Assembly (NCBI GenBank): GCA_018398585.1
Contig: JAGTTD010000018.1
Location: forward strand, 7,137,501 to 7,201,500
Source: Simmondsia chinensis
Lineage: Eukaryota > Streptophyta > Magnoliopsida > Caryophyllales > Simmondsiaceae
Length of the DNA: 64,000 bases
Reading direction: 5' to 3'
Every line of letters starts with the position of its first letter. Position 1 is the first letter of the stretch. Below are positions 1 to 12,306 of this stretch, in pieces. The notes under the pieces are model-generated. The model worked only from the letters and a program-made list of their open reading frames with translations, did not search any database and was not told where the DNA came from. Made by a program: the position numbers and the translations under genes.

Positions 1-1247
1 ACACTGCACCTATTTGACTTCAATCAACCACCTTTGAAGAGGATTGATGCTTTTGGTGAATACAATTTTGTTTTGTAATATTAATATGGATTCTACACTT
101 GCTCCAATTATGGAGAGTTTAATTATATTTTTGGAAACTTTGAGTTTAATAATTCAACAAAAAAGTAAATGGATATGGACCTAGCTTAAGTAGTAGTTGG
201 GGTGACGGAGCTGAGCCCACAGATACCTTATCTCCAACACTTAAAAGTTAGGAATTGGGACAGAGACAAACTCAAGATCTTAGTAATACTTACAAGCCCG
301 AGTTAATCAGGTCTTTAAGCCTGGCACCCATGACTTGTAATAACTCATTTGAGTTAGAGTTGATTTAGGTGCAGTGAACCGTATTTGGGTCACTGGATTA
401 AAACTAACATAATCAAGGTCAAGTCTTGGCAGTCAAAGCTCTTAAATGATGACTCAAACCTAAATTCACCCGACTTATCAAGCAGTGAGACCGGTGTTAA
501 CACCAATGCAAATCAGGCTCAGGGCTTGGCCTTCAAAGCCTTAAACTAATGACTCAAATCACAATTCATTGATTTTTGGAAATAGATTAAAACAGAGTGT
601 TCATACATGAAACCCAAAAATTGTACTGCCTTACAGGAAAGCAACGGCAAGCTATGCTACGCTAGACTAGGCTAAGTTATGCTACTCCTAGGATAAAAGC
701 ACAAGTGTGTTGTAAAGAAAACTTAAAGAAGTTTTGTATTGTGGTGCTACACATTGTACAATGACAATAGTGCCTCTTAATTATAGAAAAACAAAATAAT
801 TGCTACATCCCAAAATTATGGCATATCTGCTCCACATCTATCTCAACACTTCTTTCCGCGTGGAATGGGCATTGATTGTACCGTAAAACGTGTGCTCGAG
901 CCTCTTCTGGAAGCCTCACATTTGTGTATATCACCTGAGATTCTTCTAGATGCCCCACATTCATCTAGATATCCTTAAGGCCCATGCTTCCTGATATGCA
1001 CTCCAAGTAACCGCCTCAAGCTTTAGAACCACCTTTCTCACACTATGCTGGGAGGTCCCTCGAGCTTGAGCCCCCTTTTCCATAACAGCTATCTTGTGAG
1101 GCTATTATCTCTTCAGGGATTTTAACTCATCGAGTAACTAGGCTCGAGACATCGCTGTTTGTGTATCTAACAGTCAAGCATGCCTCACGGACAGCCTCAT
1201 GTGGCAAACATGTGTCTCCTAACTCACTCGAGTATGGGGTGTAAACA
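1..1247 (-). repeat. 3' LTR of Tat-like gypsy element T1 (truncated by the window edge)
   Basis: Read on the minus strand the LTR starts TGTTTACACC at 1247 and runs off the window. It aligns along its length with the copies at 11051-12306 (same orientation) and 21968-25287 (opposite orientation). Directly outside 1247 the minus strand carries a purine tract with AAAAGGGGGCAT (about 1248-1262), which fits a polypurine tract. That fixes the sense of the element as minus. About 110 bp of the LTR end lies before base 1, judged from the 11051 copy. The family is rich in CTCGAG-like motifs. Confidence 0.75.
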
Positions 1248-1378
1248 AATGCCCCCTTTTGATCCTTGGTAATTTCATATCTTCAACGGGTAAAAGTCCA
1301 TTTGATTGACCTTCAACAATGATAGGAAGCTCAAGAGGGCATTGTCTGACATTTAATTTGCCTTCGTTCTCATGTTTC

Positions 1379-1386
1379 TATAAATA
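1379..1386 (+). promoter_or_regulatory. Candidate TATA box for the antisense ORF of T1
   Basis: TATAAATA lies about 160 bases upstream of the ATG at 1547, between the LTR and the antisense ORF, and points into that ORF. The other two copies are AT-rich at this place but lack a good TATA, so only this copy supports it. Confidence 0.35.
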
Positions 1387-1546
1387 TGACAGTTAGGGCG
1401 TCGAAATTCTTCACTTTTTTCTCTGTGCTTTCTCTTTTTTACAATCAAGCACTTTGTCACTTTCTTTCAGCTTTCAAGCTCTTGTTCTTCTTGCTGATTT
1501 CTTTAACACTTTTCTTCTAGAGCTTTAGATCCTTCAAACCATAGAA

Positions 1547-3540
1547 ATGGCCCAAATCACTCATTGCCTTTCCATCTCCATCCCTAAGGCCGATACCTTG
1601 TGGAATTCTTGACGCGTTTGGTCCAATCGGACAACGAGGTCAGGTCCCTATTTACGTTACCTCTATTAAGGAGGATCCTTCTTGGATTTCTGAGGAGGGT
1701 CCCTCTTCTTCCCATGAACCATATGCCCCAAGCCCATTGCGTAACCCTTCTGAGGATGTATCCATCCCTAAGGGCATACCTTCTGACACGTTAGAGTCTC
1801 CGTTGCTCTGTTCTGTGTCTGCTGGGACCCCCTGAGGAGGAAGACGAGCTAGCGGAGAATCTACCTTACCTAAATTGGTGGAAAATCTCACGCTACACAT
1901 GAATTGAGTGGACAACCTCGCACTCTTTCGAAGGCATGTAGTGCCTTCATGCACCGTGTAAGTAGCACCATTGAACATAACCCTAGGGGGAAGAGAGTCA
2001 GATGCTTTGCCCTTACAATATTAATGCACGACTAGTCCACAGAGTATTGTAGGTCTGTACCTCTATGGTTTATAAAGTGGTCATAAAAGGTGACCTCCAT
2101 AGTTTGAGCCTCTTCATCGTGGTCCTATTCCCTTGGCCTCCCCACGATTCCCAACTTGATTTCTAGCTTATTAGTCCTCCTTGGAGAGCAGAGGTGCTAA
2201 GTAGTATTTCATGTTTTCTCTTGAGCTTGCAGGTACAAGCTCGAGAGCCATACAACCGGCCAAAGTGAAGCAGACTCTAGTCAAGATAGCTCTGCTAGGT
2301 AAGCATCCATCTTAGATGCTAGAGATGCTCTCACAGCTTAACTTAATTAGCATACTTACCCAGTTTTTTGCCCCCTTACAGCCCTACCTGCACAAGGGAG
2401 CACTATAGAGACTTCTAGGGCTACCTGATGCTTTACTAGGTTGCTCTTGGAGGAATCTTTTCTTGAAGCTGCCACGCTAGTCCCGCAAGCATTGGAAGAA
2501 GAAGAAGATGATGAAGAAGAGGTGCTAATTTCTCATTCAATGAGAAAACGAAGAGCTAGACTCTCTCATCAAGAGGTATCGGCTTTGTTATATTAGCTTC
2601 CTTCCTTATTTATTCTTCTTGAGGTTGTCCTAACTCATCTTCACGATGTCAGGAAACTGCAACCCTAAGTTATAGTGGAGATTCTAGACTCTCACTTGAA
2701 GAGTTAAGCTCCAGAGTCTCCTCAAGGAACAGAGCCATTAGGCTCAACCATTAATGGAGCAGAGGGCTCTATTACTTCCATTTTGGAGGCTCTCACAAGC
2801 GATCTCCTAGAAGACATTCCTCCTCTAGTACCCTCGAGGCAAGAACACGTTTAGACTCCTTTCCTCCTCTCATTGAGGCCTTCAATCATAATTGAAGATA
2901 TTCATGAAGGGATAATCCCTCCACTTTGACCCATGAGTTTTTTTTTTTTTTTTTGGAACCATGAAGTGGTCCTAACTCACAAGTGCCATTTTGCAAAGGC
3001 TTCCCCGAAATAGATGTCCCATGTTAGAGGGACCAGCAATAACTTCTCCTTCTATTCCAACCGAAGCTCTAGAGTAAGTCCTGATCCTTTAAACTTTTTT
3101 CTTTCATTCCAAAGTCATAATCTATTCCTGATGCTCCTTGTTTCTTAACCAGGTCACCTTATCTCCTTTCTCAACAAGGATATCCTTCCCCTTAGAGAGA
3201 TTATGGGTCAATGGGAGGTTAGCATTCCAGCAGACGGATTGGAAGGCATCTTCCAAGTTCTAAAGATTGGGAGCATTGGTTCACCTCCCTATTTAATCTT
3301 TGTCCACAAGTGTCAACAATCAAGAAGCAATCTCCCTTATAAGAGCCTTGAGAGAAGACCCAAAGTGGTACCCCCAACCAACAGAGAGCTTGAAGGAGTG
3401 GAAGGAGTTCATATCATAATCTCCTAAGATGTTCCATCTCTTCTTCAACCGAAACAAAAGTGCTAGACTGCCATCAGGGACCTTAGTCATTCAGCAGGCC
3501 TTAGGGGCTTGCAACTCTTGTTTGAAGAACTTCAAGCGGG
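1547..3540 (+). pseudogene. Additional ORF (antisense to pol) of Tat-like element T1, decayed
   Basis: The ATG at 1547 is followed by stops and frameshifts. The same sequence occurs at 12596-13202 (+) and on the minus strand at 15491-17284 plus 21487-21672. The best conserved parts are a start like MARITYALS, a segment ALEEEEEDDEEEV followed by a basic RKRRARLS-like stretch (about 2490-2570), and a block near 3480-3530. I find no gag domain, zinc knuckle or protease. In both fuller copies it sits between integrase and the 3' LTR and runs against pol. That placement is known for additional ORFs of Tat-lineage elements. Its function is unknown. Element A cuts it at 3540. Confidence 0.55.
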
Positions 3541-3842
3541 TGTTACGATTGAGTCAATTGTTATCAAGAATGGTAATCAATAAGTGAATGTTTAGATTGT
3601 GAGTCTAGTGGAGGGAAAGTTAGTTGCTTCTTGTAAGTCGGTTGCTTGCATAGATACTTTGGTGCCATTGCTTGCAAGTATAAGTAGTGCAAGTCTTCTA
3701 TTGTAAGAACTATTCAAGAACATACAAAATATCTTCTTCCTCTCATATCAGTTCTCTCTATTTCTCTTCTTTATCTCACTTCTTTCTCATCTCATATTCT
3801 CTCTCCTAGGTTATGATTCAAGATTGATCTTGAATCATAACA
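3541..3842 (+). repeat. 5' LTR of element A
   Basis: 302 bp, TGTTACGATT...AATCATAACA. It contains AAGTATAAGTAG, a weak TATA-like motif shared with the LTRs of element E, and a pyrimidine-rich R/U5 region. The primer binding site follows 2 bases after its end. Confidence 0.85.
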
Positions 3843-3926
3843 ATTTGTATCAGAGCTCGGAAATTACATTCAGTACGACTTGTTTAGCACTCGATCAAGC
3901 TGGGTAGAGGCAAGAAACTACCAGCC

Positions 3927-5280
3927 ATGGCTGAAGAAGCAGCTGCAAGTGCAAATCAAGGTGATCATATGGCCTAGTTACAGCAGTAGATGCAAGTAAG
4001 TACTGTTGGCACTTGGTAACGTACCTTAATCCCAGTAGCATGTGGAGACTAGATTGTCTGGTATGCAATAATAACTCGATAGACATGATGTTCCAATTGG
4101 AGCTAGAATCTGCCCAATTGGAGCTGGAATTCTGCCTACGAATAATATTCCTGGCAGGCCACCTGATCCTTTGATTCCAGAGCCTCCTAAGGAGCAAGAA
4201 GAGGTGATAGCGAGGGCTAGGAATTCAGGATTTTGCCCGCCAAAGGTTGAAATTGATTCTTTTGATAGAACTCAACCACAGTTTATGATAAGAAGATGTG
4301 ACAGATACTTCAGATTTTATGCAATTCCCGGGGAAGAGAAGGTGGAATTGGCAGCGATCTATTTGCAAGGTAATCAAAAGGTTTGGTACCTTAGTTTATT
4401 CCTTAGTAATCCATCTATAACATGGAAAGAATTTATAGATGAGATGAGGATACGAGAGAAGTAGTGGACAAGTTCAATAAAGTAGCACAAGTGAGCACTG
4501 TAAAGGAGTATATGACTCGTTTAGAGAACTTGAAGGCAAGAATGATGTCCATAAATCCAAGAGCAAACGAAGCTTATTATGTTTCAAGCTTCATTACTGG
4601 CCTTAAACCTAAGATCAAGAACCTTGTGAAGGCTCTCAATCCGCCTACCCCGTCCAAGGGTTATTCTAAAGCAAGATTGTTCAAGACAACAATTTTAGCT
4701 TATCCTAAAGCAGGGCAAAAGAGCAAGGTTGTCGATCCTTGTAGCAGTTGGCACCAAGCACATCGAAACCACTAAGTTTAGGAATGAAAAAGGCCCAAAG
4801 ATTTTGTTTCAAGTGTAACTAGAGGTACTTCTTTGGACACAAATGTAGTCCTAAACAATTGATGGCAGTCACGGAGAATGAGATTAAAGAGGATCAGGGA
4901 GAGGACTCAAAAACAGATGTTCCAGTGGTAGAAGCACCTGAGGAAAGTGAAGAGGATGAAGCTGAGATCTCTATAAGAGCATTGCCTAATAATGGGACAC
5001 ATAACACCATCAAGATCAAAGGGGATGCAAATCACAAGTCTCTGCTAATACTGATTGATAGCGGCAGCACGCATAGCTTCTTGGATCCAAGATAGCTAAG
5101 TTGGTGGGGCATGAACTCATAAGAACAAGTCCATTGGTAGTGACTATGACTGATGGAAATTCAATGCTAACTCAAGAGAAGTGTCGGCAGTTGAAGTGGA
5201 GAATGCATAGTCATCAGTTCACCTATGACTTCAGGGTGCTGAAGTAAGGTAGTTCTGAGATGGTTTTGGGTGTGGACTAG
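3927..5280 (+). pseudogene. gag and aspartic protease of element A, broken
   Basis: The ATG at 3927 is soon followed by a stop. Gag capsid-like sequence is readable at 4171-4775 (RRCDRYFRFY, then EYMTRLENLKARM and SSFITGLKPKIKNLVKA), homologous to gag of elements N and E. A damaged zinc knuckle lies near 4800-4860. The protease active site ILIDSGSTHSFLDP is at about 5045-5090, with the conserved downstream segment ending VLGVD and a stop where tryptophan is expected (5278-5280). At least four stops or frameshifts separate the blocks. Confidence 0.75.
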
Positions 5281-6760
5281 ATGAAAACAATCAGCCCAAT
5301 TGTCTTTGAATTTGCTAACCTAACAGTGGCCTTTGAGAAGGAGGGTGAGCCTATTAAACTGCAAGGAATAGCAGAACAAGGAAGCCTGCAAGTAATGAGT
5401 TGTAAAAGATTAAAGGGAGTGCTCCAAAAGAAGGACATTCAGTGGATTGGCCATCTATTCTGCATCAGTGCACAACCTATGACAGCAAAGGTGAACTCTG
5501 ATCCATCTCTTAATAGGTTATTGCATGACTTTAAGAACCCATTTGAGCAACCACCACCTTACCTCCAAAAAGATCCCTTAACCATGTCATACCTTCTAAA
5601 GATCTATTCTAATCCAATCAACTTGAGACCTTATAGATATCCACATTCCCAAAAGAATGAAATTGAAAGGTAAGTAGAGGAGCTTTTGAATTTCATAAGG
5701 CATAGCCATAGTCCCTTTGCTTCCCCGGTGATTTTAGTCGAGAAAAAGGATACCTCTAGAATGCATTGACTATCGCCAATTAAATTCTCTCACAATGAAA
5801 GACAAATTTCCAATTCCTATTATAGATGACTCGATGGATGAACCCCATGGTGTAGTCTATTACACAAAACTTGATTTGAGACAAGGCTACTATCAAATCA
5901 GAGTAGTAGAGCAAGACATCCATAAAACAGCTTTCAAAACTCACCATGGCCACTTTGTGTTTGTGGTCATGCCATTTGGATTATCAAATGCTCCTGCCAC
6001 TTTTCAAGTACTCATGAACACTGTAATCAAACTTTTTTTGAGAAAATTTGTCCGTGTTTTTTTTTTTTTTTTTTTTTCATGATATCCTTATTTATAGCCC
6101 AACAATGCACATGTATTTCATTTGTTCCAAGTTCAGCACTATGAGACAACACAAGCTTTATGCCAAACTCTCAAAATGTGCCTTTGTCTAAACTCAAATA
6201 GAGTCCTTGGGTCATGTAATTTCCTATGATGGGGTTGCAACTGATGCTTCTAAGGTTCTAGCAATGAAACAGTGGTCCATTCCTACTTCTTTGAAATAGT
6301 TTAGAGGTTTTTTTTGGGTCTTATAGAGTATTATCGAAAGTCCATTCACGGTTATGGGGTTATTGCTAAACCTTTGAATGATTAGTTAAAGAAGGATGCA
6401 TTTGTTTGTGGGGAATCAGCTCAAGAGGCTTTTGAGAATATGAAAATGGCTATGTGTGCAACTCCTATGCTAAGATTACTTGACTTCAGTGAATCATTTG
6501 TCATAGAAACTAATGCTTGTAGCAAGGGACTAGGGGCTATGTTATCTCAACAGGGAAGGCCCATTTCTTATCTCAGTCAAGCCCTCAGTCTAAGACACTT
6601 AAGCCTCTCCATTTATGAAAAAGAGTACCTTGCAATCTTGATGGCAGTTCAGAAGTGGAGGCAGTATTTGGTGGACACCATTTTGTGATGAAAACTGAGC
6701 AACAGAGCCACAAGTACTTGTTGGAACGGAAGATAACTACTAGGTTGTAGCATAGAGGGT
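5281..6760 (+). pseudogene. Reverse transcriptase and RNase H of element A, broken
   Basis: The linker between protease and RT runs 5281-5673. RT motifs are at 5795-6070: [27 protein letters not shown] and [19 protein letters not shown]. The catalytic FFDD region is lost into a run of about 20 T (from about 6058), which reads as polyphenylalanine. The thumb continues in other frames (6090-6300). RNase H is readable at 6440-6688 (FVIETNACSKGLGAMLSQQGRPISYLSQALS, changing the usual TDAC aspartate to asparagine, then YEKEYLAIL). The element cannot make an active polymerase. Confidence 0.8.
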
Positions 6761-8080
6761 TGATAAAGATGCTAGGATTGGAAGGAAAGACAATGCCGCA
6801 GCAGATGCACTGTCAAGGGGACAGGAGGATAAGGAGGAAGCTAGTTGTTCAGCCATCACAGCTATTCAGCCTGCTTAGATGCAAGAAGTGCATAATTCCT
6901 ACTCAGGTGATCCGTTTGCTCAAAAGCATATCACTGCTTAAGTGTCAAGGGTCCTGCAGATGGGAATTCTTGTTCTACGGTTACATTGCTCAATGGAATT
7001 CTGAGAATTGTGGGCAAGGATTTTACATCCTAATTCCATTCCGAATGGGGCTTGGCAACACATTAGTATGGATTTCATAGAAGGCTTACAAAGGTCTGAA
7101 GATAAGGAGATTATTTGGGTAGTTGTGGATCGTTTCACAAAGTATGGACACTTCATTGCTCTTAGTCATCCTCTTTATGTTGAGAGGTTGGCAAAGGTGT
7201 TCTTGGATTACATTTACAAGCTTCATGGCCTTCCTCATACCATTCTTTCTGATTGGGATAAGTTGTTCACAAGCCATTTTTGAACAGAATTGTTTAAACT
7301 CTTGGGATCCTCTCTTGCTTTGAGTTCCTATTACCATCCGTATTCAGATAGATAGACACTTAAATCAGTGTGTAGAACAATATTTGCATAGCATGATATT
7401 TCACAACACAAAACAATGGGGCAGATGGTTGTCCTTAGCTGAGTTTTGGTACAACACTCAGGCTCATTCTTCCTTGGGTACCACTCTGTTCAAAGCACTC
7501 TATAGTTATGATCCTCCATTTCCAATTGCGCCTCAAGGTGAAATGTCCAAGGTTGGCGGGGTGAATGAAATTTTAGAGCAAAGGAAATAGCTTGTTCAAC
7601 AGCTAAAGGATAACTTGCAGTTAGCTCAAGCTCGCATGAAGTTTTTTGCTTATGAAAGAAGAATTGATCGTTCTTTTCAGATTGAGGACATGGCATTGCA
7701 ACCTTATCATCAATCATCAGTGGCTGTGTGTAGGAATGTGAGGTTATATACTCGGTATTTTGGTCCTTACAAGGTGCTGCAGAGGGTAAGATTAGTGGCT
7801 TACCAGTTGGAATTGCCTCAAGATGCTGCTGTGCATCCTGTCTTTCATGTGTCCTTGCTTAAGAAGCATATTGCAGCTGATGTGAAATCTGCTCCTCCTA
7901 TTACTTCCTCAAAAGGGATTATACTTTAAGAGCCAGCTGCATTTTGGACTCCCGGGTTGTGCAGCAGAATCGGAAGAACATCGAGCGAGTTTTGATTGAA
8001 TGGTATCTATGTCAAGCAGATCCCATTTAGGAAATCTCAAATTCATCAAGAGTCAATTTCCCTCCTTTCATTCTTAAGGA
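6760..8080 (+). pseudogene. Integrase of element A, broken
   Basis: The zinc-binding part is degraded (6760-7000). The catalytic core is readable at 7008-7283: [55 protein letters not shown] follows where tryptophan is expected. The core continues at 7384-7590 (WGRWLSLAEFWYNTQAHSSLGTTLFKALY). The C-terminal part is at 7615-7929 (PYKVLQRVRLVAYQLELPQDAAVHPVFHVSLLKKH), then a chromodomain-like tail to about 8080. The order and chromodomain-like end fit a chromovirus relative. Confidence 0.75.
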
Positions 8081-8107
8081 CAAGAATGGTTTCAAAGGAG
8101 GGAGAAT

Positions 8108-8411
8108 TGTTATGATTGAGTCAATTGCAATAAAAAATGGTAATTAATAAATGAATGTTTAGGTTGTGAGTCTAGTGGAGAGAAAGTTAGTTGTTTCTTA
8201 TAAGTCGGTTGCTTGCCTAGATATTTTGGCGCAATTGCTTGTAAGTATAAGTAGTGCAAGTCTTCTATTGTAAGAACTACCTACGAATATACAAAAAATA
8301 TCTTCTTTCTCTCATCTCAATTCTCTCTATTTATCTTCTCTATCTCACTTCTTTCTCATCTCATAATCTCTTTCCTAGGTTATGATTTAAGATTGATCTT
8401 GAATCATAATA
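8108..8411 (+). repeat. 3' LTR of element A
   Basis: 304 bp, TGTTATGATT...AATCATAATA. The terminal CA has become TA. It matches the 5' LTR at about 90% by eye. Unlike a normal 3' LTR it is followed by a second primer-site-like sequence. Confidence 0.85.
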
Positions 8412-8440
8412 ATTGGTATTAGAGCTTGCAGATTGCATTT
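8412..8440 (+). repeat. Remnant of a second element A leader
   Basis: TGGTATTAGAGC (8415-8426) and the next bases to GCATTTAGTAC match the leader after the 5' LTR (3843-3875). So this LTR once served as the 5' LTR of a second internal region, now deleted. The arrangement implies a former LTR-internal-LTR-internal tandem made by recombination, followed by a deletion reaching into T1. Confidence 0.65.
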
Positions 8441-11050
8441 AGTACTTTTTGATGTTAACGTCATATACTTCTTTGTGTTAATGAAACTACATATTTGTCT
8501 CAATATGTCTCTAAAGTATAAGGTTCTTCTCTTAGTTTTGACTTTTAATAACTCAAGGATCACTGGTTTGATCCTCAAGACACTGATATTGAAATTGAGC
8601 CCACAATTCAGGGAATCTGAGCTTAATAACTTCTTTGTTAGAATCCCAAATCAATAACTCCTTTGTTAGAATCCTAAATCGAAGGCACATATTTCTTTAT
8701 GAACATTCCATTAATGGCCCTAGGATGGGTCCTTCCATCCTAATCTTAAAGCAAGTAGGCATTAACCCCAAATACTTCGGTAACTCTGAATGGACCCTCT
8801 TAATTGGGGACCACTTACTAAAGACACGGTCTTCTTGACCAATGGGTAGAACCACTTTCTAGGTCAAGGTCCCTAGGTTAAAGGACCTTGGTTTGACCTT
8901 CTTGTTATAGGCTTTTGCCACTCTCATCTTTTGCTTTACCAACTTATGAAGAGCATCAAGCTTGTCTTGGTCTAAGTTAATTAATTCTTCCATCATAGCT
9001 TCCTCATATTCAAGTTCAGAAAATTTTCCTTGATGAGCTAGCCTTGTGGATTGAACCATCACTTCCATTAGAACTACAATGTCATGGCCATACATTAAAT
9101 GCAAGGGAGTTATCCTAGTACCATCTCTTTTAGACATTCTATTAGCCCATACAGCATTAAGTAGCAACTCATGCTACCTTCTGGGATTTTCATCAATCAA
9201 TTGTTTAATATTGGCCTTTAGAATCTTATTAGTTGATTCAGCATGGCCATTTGTTTAGACATAATAAGGAGTTAAGATTTTAAGATCTAAATATTGGAAC
9301 TTTTTGTTAACTGCTTAACCTCAAACCCATTAAAAACCTTAGCTTGGTCCACAGTTATGGTTTCTAGGATCCAAAATCTACATAGGATGTATTCTTTGAA
9401 AAAACCAATCACATCTTGCTGATTAATGTTCCTCTATGACTTAGCCTCACCCACTTCGTGAAGTAATCTTTGGCCACAAGTATATATGAATATTGCTTAC
9501 TAGAAGGAGGATTAATCTCCCCCTATGATATCCATTGCCCATGCACGAAAGGGTCATGGCTTAACGATAGCATGCATTTGAGCTGCAGGAACCCTATGGA
9601 CATGCCCATATCTCTAGCATGCTCTGTACCTTTGGCATACTTGATACAATCATCCATTATTAATGACCAATAATAGAAATAATGTCTGGTGGGCCGATGC
9701 ATCTTGTTCACAGACAAATGAGATCCACAAATTCCTTCATGTGCCCCAAATATTACTAGCATCGCTTCATCTAAGTCTAGGCACTTGAGAAGCACTCCAC
9801 TAGCATCCTTCTTATATGACTTTCTAGATTCATCATCTAGGTGATACAAGTGAGCTCTCATTTTCGTCTTTTCATCTTTGATGAAATCACGTGGGTTTTT
9901 GAAGTATTCCACTAAGGGTTTCCTCCAAATCTCACCTTGTATATGGTAGGTTGTCGTGCCTCAAAGCAATCAAAAAGATCATTTTCAACCACTTTTCTCT
10001 CAGTGCTAAAGGACTAAGTGATTTCAAGATTATGGTTTAGAACCTTAGTCTTGATGACCATGGATTCTTTACACCATGTTATAGACAGTTTGTACCCAAA
10101 GGCTAGCTAAGCCAAATCATTGATTGCTTATTCTTCTCTTGAGGTATAAACTTGAATACAACCTTGTCCAACTTCTTCAACAGCTCACATACTATTGAAA
10201 TGCATTTGTTTGAGGTATCACTTAAACATTGGGAGTCCTCCTAGACTTGGAAAATCACCAATTTTGTTATGCTAGGGACTCGAATCTCTAGGAGGGTCTC
10301 AAGACCAATGATTAATGCCTCATAATCAGCCCCATTGTTGGAGCATTTACCCACGTGGGTAACAGTGAGCTTGGTGATCATCCAGAAAGAGATTCAATAA
10401 CAACCCTTACTCCAACATAAGATTTCACCCTAGACCCAACAAAGTATAGTTTCCAAGGGACCACTTCCACCACCAAGAGCTCTCTTTGCTTGTGGTAAAA
10501 CTATGTTTGAATATTAGGATTGTCAGCTACAAAGTCTACAAAGGCCTGGCCTTTTACTGAATTTTGTGACACATAAATTGATTCAAACTAAAATAGAGCA
10601 ACAATCCATTTATTTAACCTTCCTCTCATTAAAGGTCTATCTAACATATACTTGACAACATCTGTTTGAGCAACCATATATAGTGAACGCAAGGAATTAA
10701 TGTCCCAACTTTACAGATGCGTAGTATAATGATAGACACAATTTATGAATGGAAGTATATTTACTTCACACTCATTTAAGCAACAACTCAAGTAGAACAC
10801 AACTTGTTCAAACCCTTGCTCATTGTCTTGTACAAGTAAACAACCTATTGACTCAGCAGAGGCAAAGACATAAATCTTCAATGGCTTTCCCTGCTTAACA
10901 CTGGTGGCTTGATCAAATAATCTATGATGGCCTCAAAGACTGGTTGGTGCAGCTTCTTCCACTTAAAGTATTTTTGAGACTTAAATAATGGCGAGAAGAC
11001 TTTGGCCTTTCCCATGACATTTGAAATAGAACATCTTAGGAATTTGACCT
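8441..11050 (-). pseudogene. Tat-like gypsy pol fragment T1: RNase H, second RNase H, integrase
   Basis: Read from 11050 downward. The first RNase H is near 11000-10560 (PLFKSQKYFKWKKLHQPVF, KPLKIYVFASAESIGCLL, YMLDRPLMRGRLNKWI). A second, archaeal-type RNase H starts near 10470 (VPWKLYFVGSRVKS). Then comes the integrase zinc region at 9912-9523 (MRAHLYHLDDESRKSYKKDASGVLLKC) and the integrase core and C-terminus down to about 8860 (GTRITPLHLMYGHDIVVLMEV). The dual RNase H and the HLMYGHDVVL-type integrase point to the Tat lineage. Stops and frameshifts are frequent. Nothing upstream of RNase H is present: the LTR at 11051 abuts directly, so gag, protease and RT are deleted. Plus copy at 13203-15490. 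Confidence 0.75.
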
Positions 11051-12306
11051 TGTTTGCTAGTTTTTATTTGCTAAGTGTGTGAATATGGTCGCCTTAAATA
11101 CAAATCAAACAAACAAGCAAAAAGGGACTCGTAGGGACGTGGGACCAAGCCTGAATTATGGACCGCACATGTTTGACTTCAACCACTCACCTTTTTAAAG
11201 AAAAGGGATGGTGCTTTTGGTGAATCCCATTTCGGTTTGCAATTAACTTGTGGATTCTGCTTATGCTCCAATTAAGCATACTTTTATATTTTTTTTGGAG
11301 CTTTTTATATTTGTTTGACAGAAAAGTAGAAGAATATGGACCTAACTCAAGTGACAGTTACAGTGATGGAGTTAATCCCATAGACACCTTTCCTCGTACA
11401 CTTAAAAGTTAGGAATTAGGGTGGAGACAAACTCAAGAGATTAGTGGCCTTGCACCTTCACTTGTAATTACTCGAATGAGTTAGAGTTTGACAAAATTAG
11501 GATGAAGCAAATTGTATATGGGTTATTGGATGAGGACCAATGTAATAAAGGTCAAGTCTTGGTCATTAAAGTCTTAAACCAACGCCTCAATTCTTAACTC
11601 ATCGATTGTGGGAACAGATTAAAATAGAGAGTTCATACTTGAAACTCAAAGAACCATATTACTCTAAAGAAAGCACATCGAAGATCTATGTTCGCTCCTC
11701 TAAGCTAGTTAGGCTAAGTTAAGCTATTCCTAAGTAAAAAGCACAAATATGCTATAAAGAAACTTGAAAAAGTTTGTATGGTGGTGTTGGACACTGACAA
11801 CTACAATAATGTCTCTTATTTATAGAAAACGAAAATAATTGTTGCATCATAATTCTCCAGCATTTCCTTCCCGCGTCTACCTCAAATCCCCTTTGGCATG
11901 CTAAATGGGCAATGAATGTGCCTTGAATTTGTGTGCTTGAGCGTCTTTTTGGAAGTCCACGTCCGCATAACTTGTTGGAGTTTCTTCTTGATGCCCCACA
12001 TTCTGTTGGATAGGCTTGAAGCTCACATATCTGGAATTGCTCTTTAAGTAATTGTCTTGAGCTTTAGAACAACCTATCTCGTAGCCTTCTGGGAAGTGCC
12101 TCGAGCTTGAACCTCCTTGACTCCCTCAACCACCTCGAGTGGTTGATCCCTTTAAAGGGTTTTAACTCTATAAGCCACTGAGCTCAAGACACCGTTATAT
12201 TAGCACCTAAGGGCCCAGCATCCCTCGAGGATGGTCTCACATGATAAGCGTGACACTTTACTTAAAAACGGCATCATCCAACTCCCTTGAGTTTGAAGTG
12301 TAAACA
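11051..12306 (-). repeat. LTR of the Tat-like family T (middle copy)
   Basis: 1256 bp. On the minus strand it begins TGTTTACACT at 12306 and ends GCAAACA at 11051, giving the inverted ends TGTTT[A/G]C. A polypurine tract (minus strand, 12320-12307, CTAAAAGGGGGCATT) precedes it. A TATA box, TATAAATAAGAG, is on the minus strand near 11823-11812 and is conserved in the 21968 copy. The LTR is fused at its U5 end to RNase H of T1, with no primer site left. Confidence 0.75.

Larger units (their letters stand above)
3541..8411 (+). mobile_element. Ty3/gypsy LTR retrotransposon A (degenerate, with both LTRs)
   Basis: LTRs at 3541-3842 and 8108-8411 bracket a gag-protease-RT-RNase H-integrase internal region in the usual gypsy order. 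The 5' LTR reads TGTTACG...CATAACA and is followed by TTGTATCAGAGC (3845-3856), a one-base variant of the initiator tRNA-Met primer site. A purine tract (AAAGGAGGGAGAA, about 8094) precedes the 3' LTR. By eye the LTRs differ at roughly 10% of sites, so the copy is old. It inserted into the T1 antisense ORF. No target duplication is found because the 3' LTR is followed by another leader remnant instead of the target. Confidence 0.85.

Noticed and set aside
1379..3540. Reading the 1-3540 region as a sense LTR followed by gag
   Set aside because: The purine tract, the inverted ends TGTTTAC/GCAAACA and the conserved TATA box all point the other way. The ORF has no gag domain and lies antisense to pol in both fuller copies.
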